From: Microcaldota archaeon
Lineage (GTDB): Archaea; Micrarchaeota; Micrarchaeia; Anstonellales; VGKX01
DNA length: 13,131 bases
Assembly: GCA_021823945.1 (NCBI GenBank)
Contig: JAKALW010000007.1
Coordinates: forward strand, 1 to 13,131
Direction of reading: 5' to 3'
This document shows positions 6,361 through 13,131 of the stretch, in pieces (position 1 is the stretch's first letter; every line of letters begins with the position of its first letter). The notes under the pieces are model-generated. The model saw only the letters and a list, made by a program, of their open reading frames with translations. It did no database searches and was not told the origin of the DNA. The translations under genes and the position numbers were made by a program.

Positions 6361-7422
6361 ATGGCGTTTGACATGAAAACCAAAAAAACATCCAATCCAA
6401 AACCAGCCAGGGCGGCAGCGCAAACTGCGCAAGGGCATGCCCCTGCCGCTATTAGCATAAGCAAGCTTGCAAAGCATTATGGCAAGGGAGACGGCATGGT
6501 AAAAGCAGTTGACGGCATATCCCTTGAAGTATACAAAGGCGAGGTGTTCGCGCTTTTGGGCCCGAATGGCGCGGGCAAGACCACCACCATATCAATGCTT
6601 TGCGGGCTTGTCGGGCCGACCGCCGGCTCCGCTACTGTCGCGGGCTTTGACGTTTCAAAAGAACCCTTGAAAGTCAGGCAGGAAATAGGCGTGGTGTTCC
6701 AGGCGCCAAGCGTCGACGACCTGCTCACCGGCTGGGAGAACATGGAGCTCCATGCCCTCCTTTACGGAATGGGGAATGAGGGCAAGAAGGAGAGGATAGA
6801 CTTCCTCCTTCGCCTGGTCGAGCTTGACGGCAGGAAGGATTCAAAGATAAGGGAATACTCGGGCGGCATGAGAAAGAGGCTTGAGCTGGTCCGCGGCATC
6901 TTGCATAGGCCCAAGATACTTTTCCTTGACGAGCCCACTGTTGGGCTTGACCCCCAGACAAGGACGCACATCTGGGAATACATAAGGAAACTCGCAAAGA
7001 CCGAGAACACGACCGTTGTATTCACAACGCATTACATGGAAGAGGCTGAACAGTTCGCGGACAGGATTGCGATTATTGACCATGGCAGGCTTGTGGCGAC
7101 TGGCAAGCCGCACGAGCTTGTGGACGGCCTTGACGGGGACACCGTGCTTTTGAAGGTCAATGACCCGCCCGCGGCAATGCGGATTATCGGGAAAAACAAG
7201 TCCGCGTCAGGGGTAAAGCGCCTCGACGACGGGAAAATCCAGTTCACGCTAAAGGGCTCCCACTCCGCGCTGCCGGGCCTGCTCCGGTCGCTTGACAAAG
7301 TCGAGTCCATAGAAATACGCCCGGCGACATTGAACGACGTGTTCATCAAATTCACCGGCAGGCAGATAAGGGAAGAGGAAGGCGAGGGCGGCTGGGCTGA
7401 AAGGGCGATGAACAACCGCTGA
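6361..7422 (+). CDS. ABC-2 type exporter, ATP-binding subunit
   Basis: The 353-residue ATPase of a DrrA/CcmA-like ABC exporter, which powers the permease encoded 30 bases downstream. Walker A GPNGAGKTT is at 67-75, the Q-loop near 114, the signature YSGGMRKR at 166-173, Walker B ILFLDEP at 186-192 and the switch histidine H224 in TTHYMEEA. The C-terminus (about 255-335) resembles the DUF4162 extension, with RPATLNDVFIKFTG near its end. About 30 lysine-, alanine- and proline-rich residues precede the ABC domain. The start is ATG 6361 or 6373; neither has a clear ribosome binding site. An open upstream extension to 6196 is rejected because it overlaps the promoter region. The substrate cannot be told: drug, lipid, polysaccharide or peptide export are all possible. 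Confidence 0.93.
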   Translation: MAFDMKTKKTSNPKPARAAAQTAQGHAPAAISISKLAKHYGKGDGMVKAVDGISLEVYKGEVFALLGPNGAGKTTTISMLCGLVGPTAGSATVAGFDVSKEPLKVRQEIGVVFQAPSVDDLLTGWENMELHALLYGMGNEGKKERIDFLLRLVELDGRKDSKIREYSGGMRKRLELVRGILHRPKILFLDEPTVGLDPQTRTHIWEYIRKLAKTENTTVVFTTHYMEEAEQFADRIAIIDHGRLVATGKPHELVDGLDGDTVLLKVNDPPAAMRIIGKNKSASGVKRLDDGKIQFTLKGSHSALPGLLRSLDKVESIEIRPATLNDVFIKFTGRQIREEEGEGGWAERAMNNR

Positions 7423-7452
7423 AAGCGGCCAGATTGCCATTATTATTGAGAG

Positions 7453-8214
7453 ATGTTGGTTATGGGATTCCTAAAAGGCGCATATGCAATATGGTACCGC
7501 GAACTGCTGGTATTTTTCCGGGAAAAGGAGCGTGTGATTTCCGCGATTATCACGCCTTTGCTTTGGATAGTGGCTTTTGGCGGCGGGCTTGGGGCGAGCA
7601 TTTCTGTCAATGGAATGAACTACCAGGAGTACATATTCCCCGGCATAGTGTCAATGAGCGTGCTTTTCGGCTCTATTTTCTTCGGGCTTTACGTGATATG
7701 GGACAAGAAGCTTGACTTCCTGAAAGAAGTGCTTGTCGCGCCTGTGCCGCGAAGCGCTGTGTTCCTCGGCAAGATGCTTGGCGGCATGAGCGACGTGATA
7801 GTGCAGATTTGCGCACTTCTCATAATTGGCGCGCTTTTGGGATTTGTCAGCTCGCTAACAGGCGCCCTGCTTGCGCTTTTCGCGGGCGCACTGCTTTCAA
7901 TGTGCATGGTGAGCCTCGGGCTTATCATAGGGGCAAAGATGTCAAGCCCCGAAGGGTTCAATCTCGTGATGAGCTTTGTCATGTGGCCCATGTTCCTTAC
8001 TTCGGGCGCGCTCTTCCCGATTGAGAACCTGCCCAACTACCTGGAAGTTGTCGTCAAGATAAACCCCATGACTTACGGCGTGGACCTGATGAGGCTTGCG
8101 CTCCTTGGCACTACAAATTTCGGTGCTGGCTTCGACTTGGCAGTGCTCCTTGGGGCAAGCATCGTGTTCATGGCGCTTGGGAGCAAGGGGTTCGAGCAGA
8201 TGCAGCTGAGCTAA
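7453..8214 (+). CDS. ABC-2 type exporter, permease subunit
   Basis: A membrane protein of 253 residues with about six hydrophobic segments (roughly 29-48, 62-82, 113-131, 136-160, 171-190 and 228-242). It has the hallmarks of the ABC-2 membrane family (PF01061): a conserved loop EVLVAPVPRSAVFLGKMLGGM at 92-112 and SGALFPIENLP at 184-194 before the last segment. It pairs with the preceding ATPase to form an exporter, probably two of each subunit. ATG 7453 and ATG 7462 are both possible starts. T-tracts after the stop suggest that the two-gene unit ends here. Confidence 0.93.
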   Translation: MLVMGFLKGAYAIWYRELLVFFREKERVISAIITPLLWIVAFGGGLGASISVNGMNYQEYIFPGIVSMSVLFGSIFFGLYVIWDKKLDFLKEVLVAPVPRSAVFLGKMLGGMSDVIVQICALLIIGALLGFVSSLTGALLALFAGALLSMCMVSLGLIIGAKMSSPEGFNLVMSFVMWPMFLTSGALFPIENLPNYLEVVVKINPMTYGVDLMRLALLGTTNFGAGFDLAVLLGASIVFMALGSKGFEQMQLS

Positions 8215-8215
8215 A

Positions 8216-8239
8216 TTTTTTTCAATTTTTTATCTTTTT
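8216..8239 (+). terminator. T-tract terminator after the ABC exporter
   Basis: Directly after the TAA stop at 8212-8214 there are three runs of five to seven T within 24 bases and no strong stem, as in factor-independent archaeal termination. Confidence 0.6.
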
Positions 8240-8285
8240 GGCCAGCCCGAGCCAGATTCGGGCGCATCCTTACCAAAACCTGCTC

Positions 8286-8293
8286 CTTTTTAT
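8286..8293 (+). promoter_or_regulatory. TATA box and ribosome binding site of the DUF4349 gene
   Basis: CTTTTTAT at 8286-8293 is TATA-like and would start transcription near 8317, directly at the GGTGA ribosome binding site (8317-8321) that precedes ATG 8327. It implies a separate transcript from the ABC pair. Confidence 0.42.
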
Positions 8294-8326
8294 GCGGCCA
8301 AAAACAAGTCATTTCCGGTGAATGAA

Positions 8327-9190
8327 ATGAATAAACCGGTTCTCTCATTATTGGTCATTGCAGTGTTGCTTTTCGCGGGCTGCGCAAGCCTCGGCATTGG
8401 CAGCCAGGAAATTGGCGCAAGGAGCGCAAATGGCATTGCCATGCCAAGTCCCGCTTTGGATTCCGGGTCGCAGTCGTACGCCAGTGGCAGCGGCGGAACC
8501 TATTCTGACTCGAGCAAGGTGATAAAGACCGCGAGCGCAAGCATCGAGGTGCCCTCGGGCACGCTTGACAGCAAGTATGCAAGCCTGAAAGAAAAAATCA
8601 CAGGCAAGGGCGGCCAGATAGTAAGCGCAGACTATTACGAGACGGACAGCACGAAAACCTACAATGTTGTGCTGAAAGTCAAGCCAGCGGACTTCGAGTC
8701 CCTGGCTGACACATTCAAGTCCATAGGCACTGTGAAGAGCATGAATTCCAATGTCCAGGACGTAGGACAGCAGTACACTGACATTGAAATCAGGATAAAG
8801 AACCTGGAAAAGCAGAGAGATAGCATCACCGCGCTCCTTGACAGGAACGGCACGCTTTCAGACATACTCGCGGTGGAAACGGAGCTCAACCGCGTCCAGA
8901 CGGACATAGAGATGTACCAGTCGCAAAAGCTCAACATGGACAGGCAGATTGACATGTCCACTGTCAATGTCCGGATATACGAGGAGGCTCCGGCAGTTGA
9001 CAAGGACGTGCTGCTCCCGCTCAAGGACGTCGGGAACATATTCCTTGGCGCGCTCGGATTCGCCATACTTGCGATTTCGGCCATTGCCGGTTTTGGCATA
9101 CCGATGCTCATCGTGATAGGGCTCGTATACATGGCATACCTGAAATTCTTCAAGAAGAAGGAGCCAAAGCAGCAGGAGAAGAAGAAGTAA
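8327..9190 (+). CDS. DUF4349-type lipoprotein-like membrane protein
   Basis: A 287-residue envelope protein of the DUF4349 family (PF14257), which has no assigned biochemical function. The N-terminus is a lipoprotein-like signal with FAGC at 16-19, so C19 could be lipid-modified. A Ser/Gly-rich linker follows (to about 60), then the family domain starting VIKTASASIEVPSG, and a coiled coil at about 150-210 (YTDIEIRIKNLEKQRDSIT, then ETELNRVQTDIEMYQSQK). Hydrophobic segments near 231-271 precede a lysine-rich cytoplasmic tail. The protein would therefore be held at both ends, with the domain outside. ATG 8327 is chosen over a GTG at 8318 because GGTGA at 8317-8321 is the ribosome binding site and contains that GTG. 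Its position after an ABC exporter may be coincidental. Confidence 0.85.
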   Translation: MNKPVLSLLVIAVLLFAGCASLGIGSQEIGARSANGIAMPSPALDSGSQSYASGSGGTYSDSSKVIKTASASIEVPSGTLDSKYASLKEKITGKGGQIVSADYYETDSTKTYNVVLKVKPADFESLADTFKSIGTVKSMNSNVQDVGQQYTDIEIRIKNLEKQRDSITALLDRNGTLSDILAVETELNRVQTDIEMYQSQKLNMDRQIDMSTVNVRIYEEAPAVDKDVLLPLKDVGNIFLGALGFAILAISAIAGFGIPMLIVIGLVYMAYLKFFKKKEPKQQEKKK

Positions 9191-9195
9191 TCTAA

Positions 9196-9290
9196 TTATT
9201 TCTTTTTTTCCCTATTTCTTTTTTCTTTGTTTTCCTTTCTTATTCCTTTCCTATGTTTTTTCTGTCTTTTTACTTCCAGTTGGATTTTTT
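9196..9290 (+). terminator. Long T-rich pyrimidine tract
   Basis: About 95 bases made almost only of T and C follow the DUF4349 gene, with many runs of four to seven T. It would act as a multi-step archaeal terminator for the plus-strand transcript. The remaining bases to 9351 show no gene or clear signal. Confidence 0.5.
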
Positions 9291-9351
9291 TACCCTGGAT
9301 TCCAGTACCCCGATTATCTCTTGTAGCTAATCCAATCCCGTTCCACGGCAC

Positions 9352-9672
9352 TCATGCCCCGGGCCGAACTGGCTTTGGCAGGACTGGCTTTTCCTCGCGG
9401 AGTATCTTGCCCTTGACTTCGGCAAGCACTGCGTTGGAAAGCATCTGGCTTTCAAAAAGCATCATTACGAAGACTATCAGGTAGAGTATCAGGGCGGGAA
9501 TCAGCAGGAGCGCGCGCTGGTTGATGTCCTGCACAACAACCATGCCCACAAGCACGCCCGCGAATATGACGGAAAGCAGGAAGTGCGGCTTGAGGGGGTT
9601 TGCTGCCAGCAATAATATTTTTGTCGATGCCATTGGCTCTGCCTTTTTTTCTTTTTTTTTCTTTTCAGCCAT
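9352..9672 (-). CDS. Small two-helix membrane protein, function unknown
   Basis: A 106-residue protein with a lysine/glutamate-rich N-terminus (MAEKKKKEKKAE), two hydrophobic helices at about 30-48 and 54-73 joined by a short loop (QDINQR), and a basic, proline-rich tail. By the positive-inside rule both ends are cytoplasmic and the short loop is outside. ATG 9672 is preceded at 12 bases by GGTGG, a ribosome binding site, and a TATA-like AAATATATAG at 9740-9731 is well placed. No family is recognised. It is divergent from the AbrB-PhoU regulator gene. Confidence 0.72.
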   Translation of the reverse strand: MAEKKKKEKKAEPMASTKILLLAANPLKPHFLLSVIFAGVLVGMVVVQDINQRALLLIPALILYLIVFVMMLFESQMLSNAVLAEVKGKILREEKPVLPKPVRPGA

Positions 9673-9730
9673 TTCGTCCAGCCACCAATGCGTTCCGTTG
9701 TGCTTTCCAAACAGGAATTGATGGCTGGGG

Positions 9731-9740
9731 CTATATATTT
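9731..9740 (-). promoter_or_regulatory. TATA box for the two-helix membrane protein gene
   Basis: AAATATATAG on the minus strand lies about 60 bases before ATG 9672. This gives a leader of about 35 bases that carries the GGTGG ribosome binding site. Confidence 0.5.
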
Positions 9741-9823
9741 GCTTTTCTTATGCCAATTATTGGTTTTGTAACAAATTTAAATTCATTGAAAATAAAACAT
9801 ATAGCCCTATGTAGAGGAACAAT

Positions 9824-9835
9824 AAATATATATAG
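9824..9835 (+). promoter_or_regulatory. Candidate TATA box for the AbrB-PhoU gene
   Basis: AAATATATATAG lies about 130 bases before ATG 9963, which would leave a leader of about 100 bases. TTGTATATTG near 9861-9870 is a second candidate with a shorter leader. The 290 bases between the divergent genes (9673-9962) are A/T-rich and hold no gene beyond a nine-codon open frame at 9928-9957. Confidence 0.4.
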
Positions 9836-9962
9836 ATATTTTGAGAAACAATTCCTGCCTAATTTGTATATTGTGCAAAAACTTGCGCCAACCAGGAGGC
9901 AATCAGGAAGATAGGGCTGTTTAGGAGATGCGGGCAACAGAGGCAAATCACAGGTGATTATC

Positions 9963-10958
9963 ATGATAAAGACGAGAAAGGTCCAGCTCACTGGGAAATC
10001 GACATTCATAGTGTCCCTGCCAAAGCAGTGGGCGGGAAGGCACGGCGTTGCGCGCGGTAACGAGATTTACATCGAGGACCTGCCGGACGGCTCCCTCAAG
10101 CTCGCCGTAGAAAAGTCGGAGCGCAAGCGCCAGGAGGCGACTCTAAACGCCGACGCGCTCACGCCGGTTGAACTCGAGCGCAGCATAATGTCCCATTACC
10201 TCAACGGCGCCAGCACAATGAACATAGTGTCCAGGAAACAGCTGCCGGCCGAGCACAGGAAGACTGCCCTTGCCCAGATTACCCGCATGATGGGATTCGA
10301 GATTGTCGAGGAAAAGCCGGACAGGATGGTCATGCAGGATTTTTTCTCCCATGCCAACTTGTCGCTGCAAAAAACACTGAAGCGCTCGCATATGATTACA
10401 TGCAACATGCAAAGCGGTTTCTGGAACGCCATTAGCCTTGGCGACCGCAAGGGGTTAGAGGGCGTGCTCGACATGGAAAACGAGGTCGACAGGCTGACAT
10501 TTCTCATCCAGAGGCAGCTTAGGGGCTTCATGGGAAATTCGTCATCAGTCGAGACCCTGGGCATCGTGCCTTCCGAGATATCCGCGTACTACGTGGCATG
10601 CAGGCGCGTGGAACGCATTGCCGACAATTTCAACAAGAGCGCCGAGGAGATACTCCAGATAACGGATAGCATGCCTTCCGAGTCAGTGCTGCCGATACTA
10701 AGCGAGGCGAACGACTTCGCGTTCGAGATGCACAACCTCGCCATGAAATCCTTTTTCGAAAAGGACAAGGCTTCCGCCAATACGCTCATTGACAGGAACA
10801 AGAAATTCCAGGACGAGAAAATCAGCCGCATGAGGAAACTGATGGGCATAAAGGGAGTCAAGCCGACAAGCTTCATGCTCCTGACAAGATACCATGACAT
10901 TGCGAACCTTGGCGAGGACGTGTGCGAGGTTGTGCTAAACTTGCCCATGAATGAATAG
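9963..10958 (+). CDS. AbrB-PhoU fusion regulator
   Basis: The 331-residue product joins an N-terminal AbrB/SpoVT-type swapped-hairpin DNA-binding domain (about 1-50: KTRKVQLTGKSTFIVSLPKQWAGRHGVARGNEIYI) to two PhoU-like helical bundles (about 110-200 and 215-325). The second bundle contains YYVACRRVERIADNFNKSAEEI and RYHDIANLGEDVCEVVLN, with the acidic/His positions typical of PhoU metal binding. This architecture is common in archaea and is generally annotated as a phosphate-uptake regulator. No pst or pit transporter genes are in the window, so the target is unknown. ATG 9963 is chosen because GGTGA at 9953-9957 is a ribosome binding site five bases away. A GTG read from inside that site (9954) would wrongly add three residues. 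Confidence 0.92.
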   Translation: MIKTRKVQLTGKSTFIVSLPKQWAGRHGVARGNEIYIEDLPDGSLKLAVEKSERKRQEATLNADALTPVELERSIMSHYLNGASTMNIVSRKQLPAEHRKTALAQITRMMGFEIVEEKPDRMVMQDFFSHANLSLQKTLKRSHMITCNMQSGFWNAISLGDRKGLEGVLDMENEVDRLTFLIQRQLRGFMGNSSSVETLGIVPSEISAYYVACRRVERIADNFNKSAEEILQITDSMPSESVLPILSEANDFAFEMHNLAMKSFFEKDKASANTLIDRNKKFQDEKISRMRKLMGIKGVKPTSFMLLTRYHDIANLGEDVCEVVLNLPMNE

Positions 10959-11040
10959 GGCGAGCAGGATGCTTGGAAAAAAGAGGACGCGGCCCTATCC
11001 ATGGCAAAACGCGCGCTAGTGCCGCATGCGTCCCAATGCG

Positions 11041-11802
11041 CTAGCAGTTTATCCTCGTGCCAACGCATTCCTTTCCGGCAAGCGCGAGTTCCAGGTTGGC
11101 GCAGTTCTTGCCGCACGAGAGTATGATTGCGGGGGATTCCATTTCAAGCAGCTCGAGCACCTTGCCCCTCATGCCGCCCGTGACGTCGGTGTTTTTCGAG
11201 CCGCCAAGGTGGCTTTCCAAATCCAGGAAATTCGTGCGCGTTATGCATGGTATGGTTTTGCCGCCTGCCATCACGCCTGCGGTGTCAGAAACGAGCATTG
11301 CCCGCACTGCGCCCTGCCCTGCATTGGCGAGTATCTTGTCGCCCGAGAGCGGGGCATAGCCAAGCGCGTCGTCTGCGACCATGTCGCCTATTGTAATTGG
11401 TATTTTGCCTTCCGCCAATGCGTGCATGAGGGGCGCCATGCCGAAGCTGGCAATGTTTTTCATATGGAGCGTGGCAAGCGAGCCTGCCGGGCAATAAACG
11501 CATTTGCAGCCGTGCTTCTCAAGCTCTTTTGCCACCATGCCCGCGAGGGCGGCAACGCTTTTGTGTATGTGCTGCACTCCTTCCAGCTGGGCTGGCGAGC
11601 TGACTTTCCCTGAAAGGCCGTATTTGAGCACGTGGGGGTGCGCAAAGGAGCCGGCGCCAAGCACGAGCACAAACCTGTTGCCTTTTTTGAAATGGGCTGC
11701 GAGAGTTTTAGATATTGATTTGATTTCAGCTAGCCTTGCCGCCTCAAACCCGGATTTGTCCGTGATTACGCTGCCGCCAATCTTTATTATCTCAAAATCC
11801 AT
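11041..11802 (-). CDS. Isopentenyl phosphate kinase
   Basis: It phosphorylates isopentenyl phosphate to isopentenyl diphosphate with ATP, the last step of the archaeal mevalonate route that supplies isoprenoid membrane lipids. The 253-residue amino-acid-kinase fold has IIKIGGSVITDK at 5-16, GAGSFAHPHVLKYGLS at 49-64 with the catalytic histidine expected at H55, GDMVADD at 139-145, LSGDKILAN at 152-160, VSDTAGV at 171-177 and NTDVTGGMRGK at 204-214. The family usually has Gly before that histidine; here it is Ala. ATG 11802 is preferred over an in-frame ATG at 11817 because it matches the family start and lies about 26 bases after a TTATTTAAT box (11832-11824), the spacing of a leaderless transcript. 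It is divergent from the small membrane protein unit. Confidence 0.93.
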   Translation of the reverse strand: MDFEIIKIGGSVITDKSGFEAARLAEIKSISKTLAAHFKKGNRFVLVLGAGSFAHPHVLKYGLSGKVSSPAQLEGVQHIHKSVAALAGMVAKELEKHGCKCVYCPAGSLATLHMKNIASFGMAPLMHALAEGKIPITIGDMVADDALGYAPLSGDKILANAGQGAVRAMLVSDTAGVMAGGKTIPCITRTNFLDLESHLGGSKNTDVTGGMRGKVLELLEMESPAIILSCGKNCANLELALAGKECVGTRINC

Positions 11803-11823
11803 GGTTTGGATTCGCATTTCAAG

Positions 11824-11832
11824 ATTAAATAA
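11824..11832 (-). promoter_or_regulatory. TATA box for isopentenyl phosphate kinase
   Basis: TTATTTAAT on the minus strand is centred about 26 bases from ATG 11802. This spacing indicates a leaderless transcript, which agrees with the lack of a ribosome binding site. Confidence 0.6.
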
Positions 11833-11892
11833 GCTTTATGGGGACAAGCCTTGGGCAGTATGCCTTATCCCGTTTGCCGCCCATCCGCCTGC

Positions 11893-11900
11893 TTATTAAA
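11893..11900 (+). promoter_or_regulatory. TATA box for the small membrane protein and surface protein unit
   Basis: TTATTAAA is centred about 38 bases before ATG 11934 and would give a leader of roughly 10 bases. Assigned from sequence and position. Confidence 0.45.
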
Positions 11901-11933
11901 ACCCCTTTTTCAAACATCTTGACAGGCATCAAT

Positions 11934-12080
11934 ATGGACACACAAAATATCCTAATCCTGGCAGGCTCGGCAGCGTTCCTGGGCATAGTGATTTATCTCA
12001 TGTATAGGGAAGCAACGGCAGCAGGCTACAGCGAGCAGTGCGCCGAGGAAAAAAAGGGCTGGCATGGCAAAAAACAATAG
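11934..12080 (+). CDS. Small single-helix membrane protein (48 residues), function unknown
   Basis: The 48-residue product begins MDTQNILILAGSAAFLGIVIYLMY: a hydrophobic helix at about 5-24, then a short charged tail with one cysteine (REATAAGYSEQCAEEKKGWHGKKQ). The end of the frame overlaps the start of the next gene by 17 bases (12064-12080), which suggests translational coupling and a shared role. An in-frame ATG at 11838 would add 32 residues but lies upstream of the TATA box at 11893, so 11934 is chosen. No family is recognised. The promoter position and overlap are what make it a likely gene. Confidence 0.6.
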   Translation: MDTQNILILAGSAAFLGIVIYLMYREATAAGYSEQCAEEKKGWHGKKQ

Positions 12081-12939
12081 GAAACCCAGGCAAGTGGAAA
12101 AGCAGGCTGGAAAGGCCCTTACGGCAAACCAGGCCAATGCAGCAACAGGCAGGGCACTTGCGCCTGCAAAAAGCCAGGCAAATGCCCAGGCAGGCCAGCC
12201 CGCGCAGGGGACAGTCAGGATATTTGGCATCAACGTCTCAAAAAAAACAGCCTACCTGAACCTGGCAGCGATTGCCATATTCGCCATACTGGTCATTTCC
12301 TTCATGCTCCTAGTCAGGACATCCCAGGCAGTCGAGATATCCGAGTCCGCATACCAAAGGACGGCAAACCTCGCTTTGCGCGCAGGGGAGAATTATACTT
12401 ACAGGATAACCTCTGATTCCGAGAACTCCACAGTCATATTCACTGTTTCCGACGCTGAGAGCTGCAAACTCGTGCAGATGTCATCCGCAGGCGTTGGCTT
12501 GATGGCGTTTTGCCTTGATTATGACGGCAAGGCGCTTGTGTCCGGGTTTTCCCAGGAGCAGAGGGGCAACCAGGTGCTGGAGGCCCTTGCAAATTCAAGC
12601 CTTGGCATGCCCAACATGCCGCTAAAGCCATGGATGCTCGGGCTAGGGAATGACAGTTTCCATTACACTGCAAACATCACCTATGTCACAAGGACGAGCG
12701 GCATAATGGAATCAGAGGGCACTGTGGGAAACGAGCTTTTCGAGGCCATATCCCTTGGCAAAGGCGAGAGGCTTGGCAGGGACGCATACAAGGTCCTTGT
12801 GCGCTCGACCACGCTTGCAGGGACAAGTGAATCCACAATCTGGGTGGACGCGCAAAAGCGCGTCATGCTTGAAATGACAGGGGAAAACGAGTCAATCGTG
12901 CTCGTGTCCGCGCCTTTCAACCTGACTGGCAGCAACTAG
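12064..12939 (+). CDS. Membrane-anchored surface protein, function unknown
   Basis: A 291-residue protein with a basic, Ala/Gln-rich cytoplasmic N-terminus (1-62), one signal-anchor helix at about 64-84 (LNLAAIAIFAILVISFMLLV) and an external domain of about 205 residues. The outer part has seven N-glycosylation sequons (N110, N121, N177, N196, N204, N275, N286) and two cysteines, C134 and C150, that could form a disulfide. Its beta-strand-like pattern ends in a STIWVDAQKRVMLEMTGENESIVL segment, somewhat like lipoprotein-carrier or outer-layer beta domains, but no family is recognised. The start at ATG 12064 overlaps the preceding small gene. Another surface-anchored protein lies convergently just downstream. 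Confidence 0.78.
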   Translation: MAKNNRKPRQVEKQAGKALTANQANAATGRALAPAKSQANAQAGQPAQGTVRIFGINVSKKTAYLNLAAIAIFAILVISFMLLVRTSQAVEISESAYQRTANLALRAGENYTYRITSDSENSTVIFTVSDAESCKLVQMSSAGVGLMAFCLDYDGKALVSGFSQEQRGNQVLEALANSSLGMPNMPLKPWMLGLGNDSFHYTANITYVTRTSGIMESEGTVGNELFEAISLGKGERLGRDAYKVLVRSTTLAGTSESTIWVDAQKRVMLEMTGENESIVLVSAPFNLTGSN

Positions 12940-12978
12940 CCTTCTCCTGAAAACTGCAAGCAAAGGCAGGTAAAAAGC

Positions 12979-13131
12979 CTATTTTGCCTTTCTTATAAGC
13001 CATGCTGCAATGGCAAGCGCAACGCAGGCCACGGCAATGCCAAAAGCGAAATTCTGCCCTATGCTTGTGGCATTCGAACACGAGGCATAGGAGCCAAAAT
13101 GGCTGTCTGTTCCATTGAACACCGCATATGA
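12979..13131 (-). CDS. C-terminal end of a membrane-anchored surface protein, cut by the window edge
   Basis: An open frame runs from the window edge to a TAG stop at 12981-12979 and encodes 50 residues ending FAFGIAVACVALAIAAWLIRKAK. The last part is one hydrophobic helix (about 27-45) with a short basic tail, a classic C-terminal membrane anchor. The outer part before it has two N-glycosylation sequons (NGT, NAT) and one cysteine. The rest of the gene lies beyond the window, so its function is unknown. It converges on the surface protein gene ending at 12939, with 39 bases between the stops. Confidence 0.68.
   Translation of the reverse strand, partial: SYAVFNGTDSHFGSYASCSNATSIGQNFAFGIAVACVALAIAAWLIRKAK

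Noticed and set aside
11026-11613. Plus-strand open frame of 195 residues
   Set aside because: It is antisense to isopentenyl phosphate kinase, whose motifs are complete, and its Cys/His/Arg-rich sequence is typical of a shadow frame.
1-13131. CRISPR array, transposon, integrase, tRNA or rRNA genes
   Set aside because: No regularly spaced repeats, transposase or recombinase motifs, or tRNA/rRNA signatures were seen by eye on either strand.

Overview
The window looks like a piece of an archaeal chromosome of moderate GC content, probably from a small-genome DPANN-type lineage. Archaeal signs seen directly are TATA-like boxes about 25-30 bases before several starts (some apparently leaderless), GGTGA-type ribosome binding sites, and T-tracts after stops. 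Archaeal gene families are isopentenyl phosphate kinase and an AbrB-PhoU regulator. The lineage is inferred from gene content; no rRNA or tRNA gene is visible to confirm it. Genes are packed tightly and occur on both strands in short transcription units.

Left part (1-4536). A bacterial-type S-adenosylmethionine synthetase (metK, +) follows a 300-base upstream region that holds a perfect inverted repeat, a tandem repeat and a hairpin-capable inverted repeat. At the extreme left edge there may be the start of a divergent gene. Convergent to metK is a minus-strand unit of three genes: two diverged tandem copies of a cysteine-rich protein of unknown function, then a CsaA-like tRNA-binding-domain protein. 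A fused double Lrp/AsnC-type regulator is transcribed divergently from this unit across a 77-base shared promoter region.

Middle (4537-9351). Threonine synthase (thrC, -) is divergent from an ABC-2 type export pair (ATPase and permease, +). A DUF4349-type lipoprotein-like membrane protein with its own promoter follows on the same strand. A T-rich pyrimidine tract of about 100 bases closes this block.

Right part (9352-13131). A small two-helix membrane protein (-) is divergent from an AbrB-PhoU regulator (+). Isopentenyl phosphate kinase (-) serves the archaeal mevalonate route to lipids and is divergent from a two-gene + unit: a 48-residue single-helix protein overlapping a 291-residue membrane-anchored surface protein rich in N-glycosylation sequons. 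The window ends inside a minus-strand gene, of which only the C-terminal membrane anchor is present.

The least explained part is the cysteine-rich tandem pair with csaA and the divergent double Lrp regulator. No CRISPR array, insertion sequence, integrase, rRNA or tRNA was seen.
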